From assembly GCA_003024785.1 (NCBI GenBank), contig PUQB01000071.1, positions 434,001 to 498,000 of the forward strand: a DNA stretch of 64,000 nucleotides, given 5' to 3'. Within the stretch, counting starts at the first letter, position 1. Each line of letters opens with the position of its first letter. A model generated the notes under the pieces. That model saw only the letters and a program-made list of their open reading frames with translations. It searched no databases and was not told where the DNA came from. Shown in pieces: positions 11,850 through 24,536 of this stretch. The DNA is from Selaginella tamariscina (Eukaryota > Streptophyta > Lycopodiopsida > Selaginellales > Selaginellaceae). Position numbers and translations under genes: made by a program.

Positions 11850-13380
11850 AGTGCACTTAAAAAAAACCATCATGAGACGAACACATGAAACTATATGGTA
11901 AGTAAAAATATTCAAGTTCTTATTTAGTTCTAATTATACTTAAATTTTTAATTAGGACAGCAGAGAAGCTTTAAAGTGTCTTTCATAAGGTATGATTTTT
12001 CCTTTAAAAACATAAAATATTCTATCTTTTTTTTTAATTTTTTTTGTATAAAGTGTATTATAATGTACATTAAGGTAATCTTTATCTTTGTATAATATGT
12101 TTTAATAGTTAAATTTAAGTATTTTTAAAATTAAATAAGTATATTTAGAATTCAATAAATATTAAGCAAAACTTGATTTTTTTTCATTTTGTTATAGAAA
12201 ATGTTAAGTAAAGCCAAAGTCTACCTGCAACATGCAGACCTAATGGTAAACATTTAAATAACTTATGTAAATACTAAATATACTATTATTAAAATATAGC
12301 ATTTTAAATTTAAATATAAATAAATTATGTAAATTGTTATATAATTTAATAGTTAATTTATTATTTGCTTCGAAAGAATTAGCCATTTTGAGGCTACTTT
12401 GGAGAAGAAAGAAATAATAATGGCAAACGTGTTATATTTACGTTGGCAAGGTAAGTATACTTATAAGATATATGTATGTATATGTGTGTATAAATAAATA
12501 TATACATATGTGCATAATTAAGTGGCTTTATTTTGTTTTCAGATGGATCAGGTGTTTGTTTTATTAGAGAGAGAGCTGTCGATGGTTACAGTGAACGTTT
12601 TAATATTCTGTTTAATCAATATGCAAGTTGTACATTTGCAGAGGTATATTATTATTATTTTTATTTAATTATTAAAGTTTTATGATTTTTATAGTTGAAG
12701 AGGGAGTTCGGTGGTCGTGTGCATTTTTAACACTGCGTTACATGCTCAAAGTCTGGCCTGTAGACCATATAACGGTATTTATATTAATATACACACACAT
12801 AAGCATGCGTTCAATATTTAAAGATATTGATATACATATATATACTCACATAAGCATGTATTAAATGTTAAATATTATTATTATTTGTGTATGTATATTT
12901 GTATTAATTTTCTATATACATATTTGTGTATTATTGTAGAACTAAGTAATCTTACTTAATAATGATCATTATCTTGTAAGTTGGGCAGAATACAGTCCGT
13001 TAAAACAAACAGATATTGCTGAATATTTAAGAAGCACTTTCGACATGCCACATCAAGTGTATTAGTGAGTTAGCAATGCTCCTTGTGAATAATAATTTTC
13101 TGTATATAAAGCAACATGAACATGGAGAAATAGGTAAGTTGTGTGTGTGTGCGCGCGCCATGTAAATGAAATATCGCTATGAATTTTATATAACACGGAG
13201 TAATGTATATATGTGTATGTATATATATACACATATACATACATTACTATTTATATTATATAAATAAAACATTTATATCTAATTATTTGTGTATTTTTTA
13301 GGCTATTGACAGATAAAAAACCCCATTTTATTGAGATTTTACGAATGACAAAAGAAATTTTTTGTAAAACTGTCTTCATA
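11850..13380 (+). repeat. Single arm of the foldback-repeat family, gene-like (copy A)
   Basis: This block is the unpaired version of the arms seen at 39.1-40.4, 58.2-59.6 and 61.65-62.7 kb. It looks like a gene: a TATA-like box (TTTATATAAG, about 11812-11821) lies about 50 bases before an ATG at 11871. Successive short blocks are bounded by good donors (GTAAGTAAAA, GTATGATTTT, GTAAGTATAC) and acceptors (TTAATTAG, TTGTTATAG, TTTTCAG, TTTTTATAG). However, joining the blocks does not give one continuous frame (a stop appears in the second), so coding ability is doubtful. The mobile copies may descend from a captured gene, or this may be a truncated element. There is no recognisable domain. Confidence 0.45.
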
Positions 13381-13522
13381 CATATACAATATATATATAA
13401 TATAGAGAGAGAGACACACACACACGTACCTTTGTGGGCTTTTTTAAAGTTCTTTATACTAAAACATATATATATATATATATATATTATTAACAAATAT
13501 ACAAAAAAATATTATAGTACTT

Positions 13523-13923
13523 ACCATCAAGAATATTGATCATAATCATCAATAGCCTCTATCAAGCGCCGCAAAGTCCTTTTATACGTAGCAAATTGTA
13601 GTCCTACATCAAACAATAATAACATATAAAGTTATAAACACACACAAATGTGAGATATTAGCAACTCATATAATAAATATGAATATATACATACTCATAA
13701 AATGAAAGAAGACAAGACACACACACACACACACTTGTATACTTATACAAGACACTGAAAATGAAGATGATTCTTCACTGAATTCCATTTCTAAAAGCAT
13801 TTTCAAAAGATCTACGACCAATCGATCCAGCTCCAGTAGACTTCGAGGCAGTTCTAAGAACCTTCCGATAATGAATCTTTTCAGCTTTGTTATGAAGGTA
13901 CGTCCATGTACATACACACACAA
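13523..13923 (-). other. Two possible exons of an unknown gene cut off by a transposon
   Basis: On the minus strand 13910-13735 encodes a leucine-rich helical segment (FLELPRSLLELDRLVVDLLK, then MLLEMEFSEESSS). 13613-13523 encodes RTLRRLIEAIDDYDQYS followed by a stop, with an acceptor (GATGTAG) before it and a donor-like GTAAGTAC after it. The Harbinger element inserts immediately upstream (13933). The plus strand is also open across 13740-13905 (DTENEDDSS, then a donor GTACGT) and resembles the DSPPPSPPSK block at 15121-15182, which may be a 5' exon of the sacsin-like gene. Strand and identity are therefore uncertain. Confidence 0.3.
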
Positions 13924-13932
13924 CCAGAGTAA

Positions 13933-15006
13933 GGCCCACTTTTCATTAGTGGGTGGTTAATTGCCCCAATCAATCAAATTTTAATAAATTATTTATTCTA
14001 CCGACAGTTTGGATTTCCACTTGTAAGTTATTTTAAATATAAAATCTACATGGCACCTATGTGGTGCCTACATGGCTTTTCGGTGGTATACTTCTTTGCT
14101 GAGACAATCAACTGAAGTATAATAGAATGAAAACCCTTCTTATTATAATAATCTTGTGGATGAAGTTTTGGTGCAATCACTTGTAAATAACTTCCATTAA
14201 TGACTTTAACAACACTAAGAATGCCTCTGATCTTCTCAAACTCTTTAAATAGTTTTTTTAACCTTTATGGTGATGGCCAAGCAATGCATTTATCTTGAAG
14301 CTTATTTTTATTACATTACAAAACTATCTTATGCACCGTTGTCATTCCAATACTGTACTCATCTACAATATCCTTAATGAGATTCCTGGTAAGGGCAACA
14401 CACATTCGCTTCCCGAGTGGAATGGCTTGCTGTAAATAAGTGTCATGCCGCTATAAATATGGGACAAGTTCTGTACATAGAAATGAGAAGGTATCTCGTG
14501 ATATATGCATCCTTGACTTAAACATAGCATCATTATAAGAAGCAAGAAGTATTCTCTCAACATACACATTAGGTCTATCATACATCCAAATGAATAGAGA
14601 ATTCTGCCTTGCCATGCCATCACATTTAATAGCCAATTCAAAAGCCTTAAGAAGCAATTCAATTACCAACATACCTATAATGCTAGTAGTTTCTTTTAAC
14701 ATACTTCGAATGCAGATCACAATCGCAATTACAACTCGAATGAGTTATTTACAATCCATTTCTCTATGTGCAAAATCCATAACCAAATGCCGCCAAGCCT
14801 CAAATCTAGGGTAACTCAATAACCCTAAATTATAATTAATTAAAAAAACCTTCTTAACCACAGTTAAATAGAAATTATTTAATGGTAATTTAATTTTTAA
14901 TTCAATTAACCACTCTAGTGTAAAACCACAATGGTAGTTATTATTAATAATGTGGCATTTTTTTAATTACCATGACCAAATAACCACCCACTAGTAAAAG
15001 TGGGCC
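13933..15006 (-). mobile_element. PIF/Harbinger DNA transposon with TAA target duplication
   Basis: Terminal inverted repeats of about 26 bp begin GGCCCACTTTT and end GTGGGTGGTTA. The left end starts at 13933 and the right end is at 15006; a 3-bp duplication TAA flanks both (13930-13932 and 15007-15009), as expected for PIF/Harbinger. The minus strand carries a degenerate transposase (about 14720-14150): RMHISRDTFSFLCTELVPYL matches the N-terminal helix region of HARBI1-like proteins. Further on, INGSYLQVIAPKLHPQDYYN followed by KKGFHSI matches the DDE_Tnp_4 block, with N replacing the usual catalytic D of IDGS. At 1074 bp it is too short for a full autonomous element. It separates possible exons at 13.7 and 15.1 kb. 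Confidence 0.85.
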
Positions 15007-15120
15007 TAAGTATTATAATACTCTGCTTTATTTGTTAATAATAGAGTCCACGAAGGTATACATATTTATATATAAAATATATAAAGGTGTGTCATGTGTG
15101 TGTCTATATATATATATATA

Positions 15121-15182
15121 TAGACACTGCAGGAGGAAAATGAAAGTGATTCACCACCTCCTTCACCACCTTCTAAAATCAG
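15121..15182 (+). CDS. Possible 5' exon: acidic/proline linker
   Basis: Between an acceptor-like TATATAG and a donor-like CAG|GTCTCA there is a short open segment reading QEENESDSPPPSPPSK. Its acidic plus proline-rich character would suit an inter-domain linker. It lies 230 bp upstream of the first firmly assigned sacsin-like exon and partly resembles 13740-13800. There is no frame continuity to test because the neighbouring exon is uncertain. Confidence 0.25.
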
Positions 15183-15194
15183 GTCTCACGTTTA

Positions 15195-15197
<3 letters not shown>

Positions 15198-15225
<28 letters not shown>

Positions 15226-15256
15226 ACATGCACACACACGCGCACACGCACGCAGG
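15198..15256. repeat. Poly(C)/(CA)n microsatellite
   Basis: A run of about 14 C, then (CA)n grading into CGCACACGCACGC. It sits in the intron before the first secure sacsin-like exon. Confidence 0.9.
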
Positions 15257-15410
15257 CACGCACAAGCGCCATAGCCACGCGTTTGGCATATTTAATTTTG
15301 TGTGTTTCCGCATGTAATCTAGTCTCCCACACCAGCTTCTGTCATATTACAAGTTTAATACGTACATTCCTTTGGCATTTACTTTGTGTGTGTACTAATA
15401 TTTCGTATAG

Positions 15411-17551
15411 CTGAAGAGCAAGCTTGGTTATGGACTGGAGAAGGTTTTATTCCAGAAAAAGAAAGCAGCCTGCGATTGCACAGCACATTTTCACCTTATC
15501 TTCATGCAATCCCACGTGAGCTTCTTGAGTTTAAGGAGTTGTTTGCGAGTTTAGGAGTGCGTGAAACGTTTGCGCACACGATTACGTACAAGCACTTCTT
15601 CGCCTATCTTCAGACGCTCAAGGTGTGTACACATGTATGTAGATGCCTATGTCTATATATTGCATGTAGAACTACCTTCGATCTATATAATGGAAATACG
15701 AGGTAGATGTATATAGATACATAACAGTAAATATACACGATTCACGATTTGAGTGCGTATTTATGTATTGATAATGAGTTTATTAAGTTTATTAAACTTT
15801 ATATGTAATTTAGGTGCTTTGAGTTCGGAACAGCTTGCGTTCGTATTGAGGGTGTTGGATGTGCTTTCTGAAGTTGTTCAAGGAGCTGACGGTCGTGTAT
15901 ATGACAAGATTCTTTTACCTGATACGGCCTCATATATGGTTCCAGCAAAGAACCTTGTTTATAATGATGCACCTTGGTTAACCGGTTGTGTGTGTGTGTG
16001 CCTGCGTGTCGTAGCGTATATAATATATATACATGTAACAATGTAATATACCAGAGTATCTAATACTAATGTATTAAGTCGAGTTCTGAAAATGTGTATG
16101 TATCATATGTATATATATATGCGTGCATACGTATAGCTTTTATTGTAATATAATGATATATTTTTATCATACTAGACGCCGATTCTAGCTAAACATATGC
16201 ATATCGACATCAATGCATGTATATATGTGTGTATGTGTATTTATGTATGTGTGTATATGTATATGTATGTAACAGACATATTATAGGTGGCCTAAGGATG
16301 GTTCACCCGGATGTGGATAACAATATAGCGAGGCAATTGGGTGCAAAGTCTCTCCGCTACTTGTCTGTGGTGGATCAAGAAATGACGAGCAATTTACCAT
16401 GCATTGGAGCCGATAATATTTCTGACATACTTGCAAAATACAGTATTTCTACAAGGTAAGTTTGTTACATACAGTGTGCTATTTATATACACGTGTACAT
16501 ATATTTTTGTTTGCACCTCCCCCTCGCACACACACACACACACTGAATTTTGAAATTACAGTGGAGAGTTCATGCTATTTGATATTTTGGAGATTGCTGA
16601 TTGTTACCAAGCTCGCAAGGTACATTTTATTTACGACAACCAAGAGCATCCTGCACAGTCTCTACTACAACCAAACTTAAGGTAAGCTTATTAATACTTA
16701 CAGTGTGTATATATATTTACGCATTCTATATTGGGATACAGTGCACATATGCAACTGTTTATACTAGTTGATACAGTCAATATATACATCGCCCGTACTA
16801 AGTATATCTTAAACCATATTAAAGTCAAGCATACATTCTATATTATGTGTTAAACAAATCAAATAGCATACTTCATGTATATGTGTATGCACGCACACAC
16901 ACACACACACTGTTTTATGTACAGGTGAGTTTCAAGGACCGTCATTGGTGGTTGCTTTCGAAGATGTGAGCTTAAACAGAGAGGAGATATGTGCAGTGCA
17001 TGCTATCCTCCGGTGAAGTCCCATGGGCAACCATGTAGATATGGCTCTGGATTGCTTGCTGCTTACCATGTGACAGATCTCCTGTTTGTGGTGTCCAATG
17101 GCTGTTTATATTTGTTCGATCCCTCTGGTCAAGTACTATCACCATCTTTCCTTGATGGCAAGGAGGGGTCTGGTTCAAATCCCATTGGCAAAGCATACTC
17201 CTTACAAGGTGTGTGTGTGTGTTGTGTGTGTGTGAGTGAGTGAGAGACAGAGAGGGAGAAGACTCTGAGAGTGATTATATTACAACACTATACTTACGTG
17301 TATGTATACAGTAAATACAATGTGTTGACAGGCACAGGTCTTATAGAGAGGTTTAGTGACCAGTTTAATCCTTTTAATATAAACGAATGGCTCTCTATGG
17401 ATTCGTCAAATGTGACATTCTTCGGTTGCCTTTACGTAAGAACAACAGTGAAGAGATTTCCGGGCATATTCACCAAAACAGAAGTACGTATCATGATATG
17501 TATGCGTATGCTTGCATGTACTTATGCATGTATGTGTTCTCAACCATAGAT

Positions 17552-17582
<31 letters not shown>

Positions 17583-18875
17583 ACACGTATATATGATCTT
17601 TTGTGTTTTATAGGTCTTAATATACAAAGGGCAGATAAGGGGCCAACTAGCGAGATGTTTTCAATGTCTGTAGGAACTGCATCCGTTACACTTAGACACC
17701 CTTTTCAGGAGAAAAGGTGGCGAAAATTCCAGCTTTCAAACTTCTTTGGGAATACAAACGCAGCCACGAGAACACATACAATTGATGTCTTCTTAAAGCA
17801 GGGCGGTTTAACGACAGTAATTAAGTGGTTAGTGGTTCAAAGCTTGGCTTCTGGTCAAACACGAGACCTCGCCTTAGATAGGTAAGTTCGTGTGTGTAAG
17901 TGTGATATACATGTGTGTTATACTATATACCTCTTTAGATTTGAAATGTTTAACTGCACAGAATGATATACATTGTTCCGTCGTATACAACAACATGCAC
18001 GTGCATGTACGTATTATTAGATGCATATGTGTACATGGCTTAGAGACACTGGGCATGTGACAGATATACACGCACACGGCGTCTAAGCATATTTGTTAAA
18101 GCTTATGTTTCTGGCATATGTGCTCTGTATTATACAATATCATATGCGATCATGTATTAGTACATACATGCAAACATATGTATAGATACAATGTGCCTGA
18201 ATGACTTATGTGAATACATTTGTATAATATGATACATGCAGTCAGGTATATAAGGATGAATTTGCTATATATATATATATATGCCTGATAATACACTATT
18301 TTCACAAGGACTTTTCATATTAGGAACTCCTCGCAGCATATTCCACGAGAGCTGGGAGAATATCCTGTAAAACTCGGCATGCTCAACTGGCATTCTGCAT
18401 CGAGTCTATCGGACGAAATAATTCGTGCCTCGTGGAACCGTCATCTACTCTCTTGCGTTTTCGATTCGTATATAGAGCTTTTACAAGAACTCCAACACTT
18501 ACACTTCGACAAATTATCTTCTGCTCAGGTATACATACATGTTTCTCCCTTTATGTAACACATTATATGTACACATCCATTTCATGCGTGTGTTGTTTTC
18601 ATGCATATATGCACATGGTCATATGCATATTATATTGGATATGTGTATATATAGTATGTATATTTGGTATGCATATTGAATATAGTGAATTATGCAGACG
18701 AGTATGGATGGTAAGCTAGGGAATTCTTATTCCCTTTGGCCGAGAACAAACACTTCAAACGGTGGAAGTGATGCACGATGCTTAACAAAATGGCTCATCA
18801 AACCTATGTACACAAAGCTCGTGGATTTGCCCGTATGGCAACTGCATGCAGGAAACTTGGTGAAATTCAACGAAG

Positions 18876-18927
<52 letters not shown>

Positions 18928-21900
18928 ATATATATATTTTATGGGTATATGTAGTCGTACAGTTTACCATATGTTTGTGTTTCTCATTTTAATATACGTA
19001 TGTATCTGTATAATATTATATGCGTTCGTATGCATTCGTCTGTACGTGTAGAGCTATATGCACTAACGTATATAAACATGGGAGTTGTATACCTCAACAA
19101 TATCTACACATTGTTATTTATATACATTGATGTGTAGGCGTGTTTGTTGCGGCGGTCTGGAGGAGGGACAACACCAAAAGAATCCGTAACCAACTTTCTA
19201 AAGGCTGCTCACTACAGAATTTCTCAGTACCTTGGGAAATTGGAAAAGAAGCAGAGAAAGATACCGGAATCTCAATGAAGGAGCTCACTCCAAAAGCTTT
19301 GAGGAGTCTTATGAAGATGCCTTCTGCAGCTGCTGCTGCTCAAACAGTCGAGACTCAGATTGATCTCCTCGAATGCTGCCTTGATGCTTTCAAAGGTAGG
19401 TGTGTGTGTATCCTTACACACACAATGTATATATAACAAGATGTTTTATTAGGCGGCGAGGTGGACGAAAGAGTGATACCTGAGCTAAAAGGAGTCGCAT
19501 GCCCGGAGTTGATGGTGAAGCTAGGAATATTCGAAGTGTGCATAGCAACAAAGGAGCAACAGGAACTTCTGCCAGCTCTAAGGAAGAGCTTTTTACACCC
19601 GGATTGTCTGGAGCGTCCCCTTCTAGCCAGAATATTTCAGTCCCAGATGAAGCTCAAGCCATTCACGACTCAGTTTGTGGCTGTGAATATATACACCGTG
19701 CTCCCCAGACAGTGGTCTTCACAGGTGTGTGTGGGTGGGTGATCTAAACTCCGAGATACTTGTTTGTAATCTTAGTATTTGATAGATATACCTCTGAAAT
19801 TTAAAAAATTACACACATACAGATATATGTACACCCTCTCTTTCATATTATAATGTGTGTATTATATGTGCATTGTATATATATGTATTAATGAGTACTT
19901 TTCCAGAACTGTGATAGACAGTAACCCCTAGATCTATGTGGTAGTGTATGCAATTTATACATGTTATCTCTGCATGTAGCTATACATACATGAATACATA
20001 CGTATGATGCATGTGTATGTATGATCATGGAGAAGATAGTACAAGGTATATACATTTACGTGTGTATATATATATTATATATAATACACGGTTTATACTA
20101 TTTAAATTTCTCTCTATATGTGTGAACACAATACTGTATACATTAGCTAATGACTTACAGACAGACAGATACAAACATACATATGCATGATACAGACATT
20201 GAACAAACACACTCTCTCTCTCTCTCTCTGTGTGTGTGTGTACGGATAGATATTATTTGTTGTTTTCAGGGATGACATGTCTAGATACTTCACGCGCGTG
20301 GAAGAAGAACTTCCTTGGTTAATGCCGGTTTTGGGTAACTCAGAGTCCCAATCTTTAATCGCGAGTTTCTGGACTGCACAGCTGCTGTCAATGTTTACCT
20401 TCCTGGTACGTACATATACAAAGATATGCATATACATGTATGGCGTACTTGTGTATTATACTCTCGTTTAACAACGCACTCGTCGTATTATTCAGCAGGT
20501 GACACGATAAGTTGGCTCGTCCGTACAGCCGTACCGTCGTATCCTGTTTGCTAGCACTTGAAGACGCCGGGTTGTGGGATCAATCCTCAGCCACTGCACT
20601 GACTCAGGATGAGCGTAAATCGTTTTTTACACTCCTAGCACATATGGAAGAAGATACGTATTTTTCAGCACGACATACGGCCGTATTACGTACACTCCCA
20701 ATATACGAAACAAGTCGAGGGGAGTACGTATACCTCGACCAGGCCGTACACTACATGGTCGCTCCGGGGTCGTTTCTTGTGCTGGATGACGAACATCGGC
20801 TTCCGTACTCACCGGATCTGCCGTACTGTACCGGCTGCTGGGAGTTCCCGAGCTACAAAACAGCGAAGTACTTGTACGGTGTGCTCTACCATATTATACG
20901 AGTCTCGGCAGCAAGGAGCAACAGAGTGTTCTGACGTACATTTATCAGGACTGGAACACTCTCAGGCAACATTCTGGCGTTTTGAACACTCTCAGGGTGA
21001 CGAAGTTTGTAAGGAGCAAAAACGAGGTAGGTGTGTTCCGATATATACATGTAGTGAGTCAATCTTCTATAGAAGGTTCACACACACACACACATATATA
21101 TGTATATGTATATGTATGTATGTACGTATGTGTAACAGATAATATATGTCAATATCTACGAGGTATGACTACAGACATCCTACATATATACATCTATAAA
21201 GATCACATTTTACAGAGTATGAGAAAATGGTATACTGGCTTTATATATAATTTTCACTGTGCACCTTACTAGAACAACATATATATGTACCGATATATCA
21301 CAAATTCTTTATATTTATGCATGTATAAAGCATAAACTTATACTTTATCATATTGTATATATATTATACGACATATAATACATATCTATGTATAATGTTT
21401 TTCTATACGACAAAATTATGTTATGCATAGATAGTATGTACAAATATGTATTTGTTGTTGCAGTCGGACTTGGAGTTATATAGTCCTGAAGAACTCATTG
21501 ACCCAGAAAACACGACGTTAAAGAAGATATTCGCTGAAGAACGGTCTAGGTTTCCTGGGAGACGGTTAGATGGCTTCAGATTCTTCGTGCGGTCGGATTA
21601 CGTATATTCAAAGATCCTGGAATGATTCTGGAATCGGCAGAGAAGATTCAAGAACTCGGGAAGCGGGTTGAGTGGTATATACTATGATTCCAAAAATATC
21701 TCTGACACAGCTTTGTCCCTCCTGAGTTCTCTTGGAGTGCATTCCATTTACGAAGTCCACCACTTGCTAACGTGGTTATCACACACCTGAAGGGGTGCGT
21801 GTGTGTGTGTGTGTCTGTGTTAGTCTACTTACGTATGAGACCCTTACTAATAACTATGTAGAAATTGAATAGTAATTAATTATAGTTATTATTTTCAGTT

Positions 21901-23587
21901 GGTGGGGCAAAATGGTGGTGAGATGTGCTCTCAAGATGGCCAAACACAAATGGCTCGAGGTCTGTGGAAGATGTATTTTGTGAAATACTCCAATACTTAA
22001 GCAACACTTGGGATGACCTTTCTGAAACAGGTGTGTGTGTGTGTGGTACTGTTTATACTTTTTATACGTTCATATTATTTCCTAATTCTAATTAATTTAT
22101 TTATGTTTAGACAAAAACGAGTTATCACGACATGCTTTTATACCGGTGGCAAATGGAACACATCTTGTGACTGCAAGCGCTCTACATACAAAACTCGGCA
22201 TGGACCTTGCTCCGTATGTTTTGAGATTCCGAGAATGTACTTACCATATGTGAATATTCTTTCGGATCTCGGAATGCGCTGTGAACCGACTGTTTCCGCA
22301 ATGGTGTCTTTTCTTCATCAGCTGCAGCAGGTTAGTAGTGCGAGTGTGTGCGAGACACTAAAGACAACACATATCCATGATAACTAACATTAATTTTGGA
22401 CAGACATGTTTATCATCACTTATCCAAATGAGCTTCAAGCTATTCTGAGGTTCATATGTGACGATTTCAATACAGTCTCGAATACAGTAACGTAGTAGTA
22501 CCTGACGAGAATGCAAGGCTTGTATACGCGAGCTCATGTGTGTGCTGGAAGTCGTCATACACCCCAGCTTGACAGAGCAACTGTGTACGGTCCTCCGGGT
22601 GAAGAAGCTCTCTGAAACCGTCCTTGAGGTGTGTATATATACAATAGTATGTTCTTTACTTTACTAGTATATGTCTATGTCTCACACTCTCTCTCTCCAA
22701 GATATTTACACATCATGTATATGCAAATACATAGGTTCAATTTATAAGTGTGGGTTTTGTGTGTATACATGTAAACAATGCAGGTGTATGTTATGTGTGC
22801 CTGTGCATGTGTATATTTGTACATGTGTGTATTCTAAATTTTGCTCTACAGGAAGTGGAGAACGTGGCGGACTGGAGTATATCGATGGCTTGGATAAATA
22901 CTCCTTAACATCACTAAAGCAGCATTTTAACAGCCAGTCTTTCATAAACATAGTTTGGAATATACTTGGAACCGGCTCGGAAATACTCACCACAGCCATC
23001 AAGACGTCATCGATTACCCTACAAAACACCAAGGTACATGTGTGTGTTTTTACTGTTTCAACTTTCGATTTGTGTACATATACACCTGTCATATATGCAG
23101 CTCACTTGTGTATATATGAATGTCTGTTAATGTATGTGCACATATGTCTTATTGTAGTCTATATCATATGTAATATATTGTACGCTACATTCTAGCATAC
23201 TTCATGTATGTATATATATAAATATATACCTAGGTGTATATGTATGTATGTACGTGTCTGCTGTGTATGCATGTTTATGTGCATGCCTGATGTATACACA
23301 CACGTGTGTGTTACTAACCCTGTATGCAGCTTTCAACTACGTGAACAGATCGAAAGGCTTAGCATTAATAGCTAAACCACCGGCCTTTATATGCATACAC
23401 GACGTATTAACTGCTTCATAAGCCGTTTATTAAACTGCTCGACGTGTCTTCCTCTTGGTACCATTTTCAATATTTGGAGCGAAAATAATTCACACGACCA
23501 ACTTCAACAGGTAAGATATATACGTGTATACACACGCATGTATATGTATTTATGCATGTATATGTCTGTATCTGTAAGAGAGACGTG

Positions 23588-23618
<31 letters not shown>

Positions 23619-24494
23619 CACACACATACACACACGTAAAAGCAGATCGTTACAACACGTATAATTATATATGTACATATCTCATACATTTGCATGTACG
23701 CACGCACGCGCACACATACACACGACACTCTTATACAGGTAATGGGACTTATATGTGCTGGGAATCGCACAGCTGGGAAGCAGGAAAGCAAGAGTATACA
23801 TCTGGGATCGGATATTCTTCCCATAGACGCCAAGGCCCTGCAGTTTGCCCTTTAAGACCACTGGTGAAATCATAACATGGCACAGGTAATAACGGGCGTG
23901 TGTGTGTGTCACTGAGACGCAGACATACATTATACATCGAAGATATACATAACACTATACATGTGTATAGGTATGTTTGGCTTATATATAGTTAATATTG
24001 TGGTATAGGGATGGAGAACCATCACAAAGGAGGTATGGTCGTGTTATGAGGGATATACGAGCTCCGGCTGGACAGCCATTGTTCCGCATAGAAATCGAGA
24101 CGAGTCCTGGACAAATACAGGATATTCTATCCTCGAATACGCTATCTTTTTAAAAGCACGGGTGGCAGCTTAACTTCAGGTATGTTATTGTACTGTGTGC
24201 ATATGCAAAGTATGTTTATGTACATATTATGTAGATATTCATTATGTTTTATCTTTATAAGGAGAACATATACAATCTATATAGATATGCATATGCATGC
24301 ATGTAAATGTTTACATATCGTGCAGAACAAGTTGATCTCTCAAGCCAGCTTGAGCTTAATGTCTCTGTAGCTGAAAGCAGCAATCCAAGTGTGTCCAAAG
24401 AGGTATGTGTATTGCTTTGTTATATCTATATTGGATATGTATGTATGCACACGATGTAATATATATATATATATATATAAATTATAATATATAT

Positions 24495-24536
<42 letters not shown>

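Noticed and set aside
13251-13539. Overlapping plus and minus ORFs of about 80 codons
   Set aside because: Both are AT-rich and microsatellite-derived (ICI/IYIY strings). They lie at the inner end of the foldback arm and have no conserved domain.
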